Below, in pieces: positions 14,180-17,614 of a stretch of 17,614 bases of DNA (position 1 is its first letter; every line of letters begins with the position of its first letter). The position numbers and the translations under genes are program-made. Source of the DNA: Chloroflexota bacterium (GTDB lineage: Bacteria > Chloroflexota > Anaerolineae > CG2-30-64-16). The stretch is from NCBI GenBank assembly GCA_029555885.1, contig JAKPQT010000063.1, positions 1 through 17,614 on the forward strand, given 5' to 3'. Under the pieces are notes generated by a model that worked only from the letters and a program-made list of their open reading frames with translations, did not search any database and was not told the origin of the DNA.

Positions 14180-14386
14180 CTACCTTTCGCGAAGGCGCTT
14201 GATCTCTGCAATCATATCGTCCAGGGTCATATCGGCAAACAGCGTATCGCGTTCCTCGGTGTAGTTGCCGTAGCCAGCAGTGAACTGCCCCACGAATCGC
14301 ACGGTATCCACAGGGCCGATTTCCCTGAGCAATATCCGAATTGCATTCTGGGTCACTTCTGCTAAAGGTTTAGTCTGAACTACCAT
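14180..14386 (-). CDS. Small partner protein of the PIN ribonuclease (putative antitoxin)
   Basis: A 68-aa protein, probably cytoplasmic: an N-terminal segment (VVQTKPLAEVTQNAIRILLRE) likely forms helices, the middle holds FVGQFTAGYGNYTEERD, and the C-terminus DMTLDDMIAEIKRLRER is a charged helix. Small proteins of this type recur next to PIN-domain genes, especially in cyanobacteria and Chloroflexota; this is recalled, not searched. It overlaps the end of the PIN gene by 7 bp, with GGAG 10 nt before the ATG, so the pair is co-translated. An antitoxin role is inferred from size, charge and pairing. It lacks a recognisable DNA-binding fold, and its second place in the operon is the reverse of most toxin-antitoxin pairs. 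Confidence 0.75.
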   Translation of the reverse strand: MVVQTKPLAEVTQNAIRILLREIGPVDTVRFVGQFTAGYGNYTEERDTLFADMTLDDMIAEIKRLRER

Positions 14387-14823
14387 CCTTCTATTACTCC
14401 TATCAAGTCAATCGGCGATACAACTTTGGTTCTAAGAGCCTTCATAGCTTTGGCTCGTTTAAGAAACCTGTCATCGCAGGTGCACAGGTAGTCCGCGCAA
14501 CCAGCTTCGGCTGATGCCAGGTGTAGGGCGTCCAGTGGTTTGAAGCCTAACTTAGCGAGCTCTTGGGCACGATCTTCGACTTGCTGCTCTAAGATGACGA
14601 ACGAGTGCGCGTGAATGAGCACTCCCTGCGCGTATTGTCGGCGCGTCAGGTTTGGATTCTTAGCGACTTCAAAAAGCAGAGCTTCTGACGACAGCAGTTC
14701 GATTTCCCCAGACTCACACAGTGCCAATAACCCCAATACCGCTTCTGATTCAAGCGCAACCCGAAGCTCCCCCTTGGTGTCAAGCGGGCGTTGCAAGCTG
14801 CAGGTGTCAAGATACAGCCTCAT
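14380..14823 (-). CDS. PIN-domain ribonuclease (VapC-like putative toxin)
   Basis: A 147-aa PIN-domain protein, expected to be a metal-dependent endoribonuclease. The acidic active-site residues can be placed: D6 in LYLDTCSLQRP, E47 or E52 in SSEALLFEVAKN, D98 in PLDALHLASAEAG, and D117/D118 in CTCDDRFLKRA. Length fits the family. It is translationally coupled to the 68-aa gene, and the two form an AT-richer island between GC-rich neighbours, suggesting transfer. The ATG at 14823 has no ribosome site; the promoter upstream predicts that the mRNA starts at or next to the ATG. Whether it acts as a toxin on tRNA, rRNA or mRNA cannot be read. The domain call is strong. Confidence 0.88.
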   Translation of the reverse strand: MRLYLDTCSLQRPLDTKGELRVALESEAVLGLLALCESGEIELLSSEALLFEVAKNPNLTRRQYAQGVLIHAHSFVILEQQVEDRAQELAKLGFKPLDALHLASAEAGCADYLCTCDDRFLKRAKAMKALRTKVVSPIDLIGVIEGW

Positions 14824-14829
14824 ATTTAT

Positions 14830-14858
14830 AGTATAGCACGGCCAACCGTGAATGAGAA
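14830..14858 (-). promoter_or_regulatory. Promoter of the PIN cassette, predicting a leaderless mRNA
   Basis: On the minus strand TTCTCA (14853-14858; 4 of 6) and TATACT (14830-14835; 5 of 6) are 17 bp apart. The expected start lies at or within one base of the A of the ATG at 14823, and no Shine-Dalgarno sequence is present, which fits leaderless translation. Confidence 0.55.
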
Positions 14859-14886
14859 GAGTCTGTGGGCCGCGCCCGCGGTTATT

Positions 14887-16047
14887 TCACGCCGCCTGCA
14901 CTGCATGAACCCGCCTTCCCGTCGCCGCGATGATGGCGAACACGCCGGTCAGCAGGACGGCCACCACCGCGTAGGCCGGGCGAATCCCCACCAGGTCGGC
15001 CAGCCGGCCCAGCACGAGCGGCAGCGCAAGGATGGCCGTGCCCGAGGCGAGCGTGGCACGCGCGCCCGCCTGCACGGTGTCCGCGCCGGCCGCGCCGAGC
15101 GCCAGCGCCAGGATGAGCGGATACAGGCTGGCAACCCCCAACCCCGCGATCGTCAGGCCGATCAGCCCCAGCGTCGCACTGCCCGTTATCCAGAAGAGGA
15201 CGAAGCCCGCGGCCGCGACGAGCGTCGAAGCCAGCACGAGGCTGCGCGACGGGTAGTGTTGCACGAGGCGGCTGCCCGCCAGCCGGCCCGCGATCATGCC
15301 GGCGAGGAACAGGCTGACGGCCCGGACGGCATCCACCCGGCGCAGCCCCAGGCTGGTCTCCAGGTAGTCCGCGCTCCAGAAAATCATGCAGAACTCGATG
15401 GAGACGGCCAGTACCAGCGCGGCCCAGTACACCCAGTAGATGCGCGGCAGGGGCCGGGCTGCCCGCTGCACTGCAGCCGAGGCGGCAGGCGGCGGCGTCG
15501 CGCGGCGGAACCCCAGGTACATGAGGACCGGTGTGCCCGCGGCCAGCGCCAGGGCCAGCCGCCAGCCGCCGGCCAGCGCGGCCGTCCAGCCGACCATCAG
15601 CGGCGCGAGCGCGCACGCGATGGATGAAATCACGTTGGCCTCGGACAGCGCAATCGCGCGGCCTTCGCCGTGCCGGTCGGCCAGCGCCGACGGGATGATC
15701 GCCAGGATCAGCGAGCCGACCAGCCCCGTGCAGAATGCCGCGGGAATGGTGACAACCGGCGACCGGCCCGTCAGCAGCAGCAGCGCACCCAGGCTCATGC
15801 CGAACGCGCCGATCCACAGCGCGGCCGCGCGGCCCACGCGCCGGATCAGCAGGTGGCCGGTCAGGCCGATGACCAGCATCCCGGCCGCAAACGCGGTGAA
15901 GTGCAGGCTGCTGACCGTGTAGGACAGCCCCAGTTCCTCTTTCAGGTAGGGCGTGATCGGGCCGAGGATGTTGAGGAAGTAGCCGTAGAACGCGAGGAAC
16001 AGGTAGGCGAGCCAGGTGAAGCGGTCGCGCTGGAAGGTGAAGGTCAA
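14887..16047 (-). CDS. Major facilitator superfamily transporter
   Basis: A 386-aa membrane protein with about twelve hydrophobic segments, the size and layout of an MFS transporter. The loop between helices 2 and 3 has GHLLIRRVGRAAALW, a form of the MFS motif A; a matching region, AGRLAGSRLVQHYPSRSLVL, occurs in the second half. The central loop between halves is short and Pro/Ala-rich (ATPPPAASAAVQRAARPLP). The substrate cannot be told; it could be an efflux or nutrient carrier. The start is a TTG with AGGAG 8 nt upstream; TTGA is shared with the stop codon of the acetyltransferase upstream, so translation is probably coupled. It is the last gene of a leftward operon. No strong terminator is seen in the 63 bp before the PIN gene. 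Confidence 0.9.
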   Translation of the reverse strand: MTFTFQRDRFTWLAYLFLAFYGYFLNILGPITPYLKEELGLSYTVSSLHFTAFAAGMLVIGLTGHLLIRRVGRAAALWIGAFGMSLGALLLLTGRSPVVTIPAAFCTGLVGSLILAIIPSALADRHGEGRAIALSEANVISSIACALAPLMVGWTAALAGGWRLALALAAGTPVLMYLGFRRATPPPAASAAVQRAARPLPRIYWVYWAALVLAVSIEFCMIFWSADYLETSLGLRRVDAVRAVSLFLAGMIAGRLAGSRLVQHYPSRSLVLASTLVAAAGFVLFWITGSATLGLIGLTIAGLGVASLYPLILALALGAAGADTVQAGARATLASGTAILALPLVLGRLADLVGIRPAYAVVAVLLTGVFAIIAATGRRVHAVQAA

Positions 16048-16573
16048 GGTCGATGCTCCTGCACCGGATGCCGCTCGATGGCGTAGACGGCGCTCAGTAC
16101 ACCGTCCATCATAATCTCGCGCTCGAACCGCAACCCCGCGCGCTGTGCCGTGCGGATGGAGGCCTCGTGCTCCGGGTCAATCAGCGCAATCAGCCGGGTC
16201 AGGCCGAGTTGCTCGAACCTGTAGCGCACGAGGGCCTGCGCGGCCTCTGCGCCCAACCCCTGCCGCCAGAACGGCTTGGCGATCATGTAGGCAATCTCGA
16301 TTCCAGCTTGCCGTCGATGGTCCACGGCAGCAGGCCGCAGCGCCCGATGAACCGGCCGGTCGGCTTGTGGGTGGTCGCCCAGAGCCCTAGCTCCGGGTGC
16401 CGCGGATGCCCGTGGAGGAACCACTCCAGTTCCTCCCGCGTTTCCTCGTAGGTGCGCGTAAAGTCCGGAAAGTAGCGCCGGATTTCCTTATCGCGATACA
16501 GCGCGTAAAGCTCGTCCAGGTCCTTCGGGGCGAGATGGCGCATGAGCAGCCGTTCGGTTTCGAGAATCTGCAC
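16044..16573 (-). pseudogene. GNAT acetyltransferase (RimJ/RimL-like) split by a one-base frameshift
   Basis: A GNAT-family N-acetyltransferase whose two halves lie in different frames. The first half begins at GTG 16573 (GAGG 6 nt upstream) with VQILETERLLMRHLAPKDLDE and runs to LLPWTIDGKLE. The second continues IEIAYMIAKPFWRQGLGAEA, which holds the acetyl-CoA binding signature (QGLGAEA), and ends with ASIRTAQRAGLRFERE. The frames meet at 16299-16304, where GGAATC would read through as GGAAATC; one A is missing. Restored length would be about 176 aa, normal for RimJ/RimL-type enzymes. Both halves keep family residues, so this is a very recent mutation or a base-calling error in an A-run; no slippery site suggests programmed frameshifting. 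If intact, it would acetylate an amine on a protein, antibiotic or small molecule. Its stop overlaps the MFS start. Confidence 0.85.
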
Positions 16574-16592
16574 TGACAACCTCTGTCGGGAA

Positions 16593-16946
16593 TCACGCAG
16601 CATCGCGCCACGCCTCGGCCAGCCAGCTCTCGACCTCCGCATCCACATCTTCCGGCGCGTATAGCTCAAGGTGGTGCGTGAAGCGGTCCGCAGCCGGTTC
16701 AACCACCTGCTTCCAGCGGGGGGAGGCATCGCGGCGGCGCAGCGCAACGGTCAGTACGAGCGGCGCGCCGCGACCGAGGTACATCTCCGGCAGCCAGGCC
16801 CAGGCGAACGCGCGGCGGCGGATGAAGGCCACCTGGCTCTTGCTGACGCGCAGCGCGGCCTCACCCACGCTTGCGATGGCTGCGGCGACGGCATCGAAGA
16901 GGCGTCGAGAAGCCTCACGGCCTGCGAAGAAGTCATCGAGGGTCAT
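16593..16946 (-). CDS. DUF5655 domain protein
   Basis: A 117-aa cytoplasmic protein of the DUF5655 type, recognised by the pattern TLDDFFAGREASRRLFDAV at the N-terminus, then VSKSQVAFIRRRAFAWAW, a conserved LVLTVALRRRDASPRWKQVV core, and FTHHLELYAPEDVDAEVESW near the end. The function of the family is not established; the domain also occurs fused to DUF4287 in other proteins. Here it stands alone. Its ATG overlaps the stop of the DUF3592 gene by 4 bp (ATGA), and 19 bp separate it from the acetyltransferase start, so all are one operon. No catalytic motif is apparent. Confidence 0.8.
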   Translation of the reverse strand: MTLDDFFAGREASRRLFDAVAAAIASVGEAALRVSKSQVAFIRRRAFAWAWLPEMYLGRGAPLVLTVALRRRDASPRWKQVVEPAADRFTHHLELYAPEDVDAEVESWLAEAWRDAA

Positions 16947-17614
16947 TCCGCCGGCTCTTCAGGCTGCGCGTCGATCTCCGGTACTTGCTTCGTCACCCAC
17001 ACGGTCAGCAGGGTCGCGAGCACGAACGCGACGGCCAGGATGCCGGTCACGAGGGTCACGGTGTAACGGGTGAGTGTGTCGCTGAATGATTTGATATAAG
17101 CGCCCTCGGGAAAGGCCGGGTCATAGCGCACCGTCACCTGCTCGAACAGCTCATACGCGGGCGGCCAACTGCCCTCGCGCATCTCGACGGTCTTGCGCGT
17201 GCCGTCGGGCAAGGTGAACTGCACGATGGGATAGGTGTATTGCGTGCCGGAATCGTCGCGGCGTGTGATCAGGTCCAGCACCTCACCCGAGGTCTCTTGC
17301 TCTCGCGCCAGGCCGCGGCCGACGACGGTCGCGCTGTAGACCGCGATGGCAAGCATCAGCACGGCCACGCCGATGAACACGGTCAGCAGCACGCGGTCCA
17401 GCGGGATGGATGGCCCGGCGGGGATGTCGAAGTCGTCGTCGTCGATCCCCACCGCGAGCGACATCAGCTTGTCCCGATCCGCTGGGTCGGGCACGTCGTC
17501 GAGCGTCTTGTAGCGGACGCCGTCCACCTCGTAGCCGACCGGCTCGTCGCCCTGCCAGCGGATCGTATACTGTTTGCCTGCGCGCGGGTGGCGCGGCGCG
17601 GCGGCGGATCGTGC
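16943..17614 (-). CDS. DUF3592-type membrane protein (5' end off window)
   Basis: The frame is open to the right edge, so the N-terminus is missing; 223 residues are visible. An internal GTG at 17527 could be a start, but the residues before it (QYTIRWQGDEPVGYEVDG) read smoothly into the rest, favouring a longer gene. After an acidic stretch (GIDDDDFDIPAG) comes a first membrane helix (VLLTVFIGVAVLMLAIAVYS), then an extracytoplasmic-type domain, GEVLDLITRRDDSGTQYTYP and VQFTLPDGTRKTVEMREGS, with VTVRYDPAFPEGAYIKSF, the usual DUF3592 ending, and a second helix (TLVTGILAVAFVLATLLTVW). DUF3592 proteins are widespread two-helix membrane proteins of unknown role. It is the first visible gene of the operon, overlapping DUF5655 by 4 bp. 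Confidence 0.8.
   Translation of the reverse strand, partial: ARSAAAPRHPRAGKQYTIRWQGDEPVGYEVDGVRYKTLDDVPDPADRDKLMSLAVGIDDDDFDIPAGPSIPLDRVLLTVFIGVAVLMLAIAVYSATVVGRGLAREQETSGEVLDLITRRDDSGTQYTYPIVQFTLPDGTRKTVEMREGSWPPAYELFEQVTVRYDPAFPEGAYIKSFSDTLTRYTVTLVTGILAVAFVLATLLTVWVTKQVPEIDAQPEEPAE

Noticed and set aside
14185..14205. Weak palindrome CCTT-TCGCG-AAGG between convergent genes as a bidirectional terminator
   Set aside because: The stem is only four base pairs, lies within the 3' coding end of the 68-aa gene and has no T-run.
14882..15817. 311-codon minus-strand frame inside the MFS gene
   Set aside because: It is a shifted-frame shadow; the MFS frame shows regular hydrophobic helices and family motifs.

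Overview
The window is a GC-rich chromosomal segment of a free-living bacterium. The mix of large secreted S8 proteases ending in DNRLRE modules, a COG1579-type zinc-ribbon protein, a stand-alone DPM1-type glycosyltransferase, a ComF protein and palindromic intergenic repeats fits Chloroflexota (Anaerolineae or relatives) best. That placement is inference from gene content; no rRNA or other phylogenetic marker lies in the window.

Region 1 (1-11559) is a minus-strand array of three exported subtilisin-family proteases. The first (1-1413, 3' end off the window) is a thermitase-like subtilase. The second (1617-6269, 1550 aa) is a divergent, pyrolysin-like subtilase with a long Asp-His insert, a PPC domain and a C-terminal DNRLRE module. 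The third (6764-11314, 1516 aa) is a PA-domain subtilase followed by DUF4397, Rossmann-like, PKD and DNRLRE modules. Each has its own promoter. The two giant genes carry perfect consensus sigma70 promoters (TTGACA, 17 bp, TATAAT), CGCG-rich repeats at the start site, and long 5' leaders. Both leaders contain the same extended Shine-Dalgarno-like block, AAGGAGGTGAT, far upstream of the true start codon. The third gene ends in a textbook intrinsic terminator. The gaps also hold palindromic repeats and an 8-bp-periodic array.

Region 2 (11560-14172) is housekeeping. A coiled-coil plus zinc-ribbon protein reads leftward. A polyprenol-phosphate mannosyltransferase-like GT2, a 51-residue Flp-pilin-like peptide and a ComF phosphoribosyltransferase-like protein read rightward, probably as one transcript. 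Promoters for both directions can be placed in the divergent gap.

Region 3 (14180-14823) is a small, visibly AT-richer two-gene cassette: a PIN-domain ribonuclease and an overlapping 68-aa partner, resembling a toxin-antitoxin pair. Its promoter position suggests a leaderless mRNA.

Region 4 (14887-17614) is a tightly overlapping leftward operon: a DUF3592 membrane protein (5' end off the window), a DUF5655 protein, a GNAT acetyltransferase split by a one-base frameshift, and an MFS transporter starting at a TTG that overlaps the GNAT stop.

The observations most worth following are the shared promoter-leader architecture of the two giant proteases, their shared C-terminal module, and the hybrid DUF4397/Rossmann junction in the third protease. 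All coordinates and motif reads were made by eye; no database search was run.
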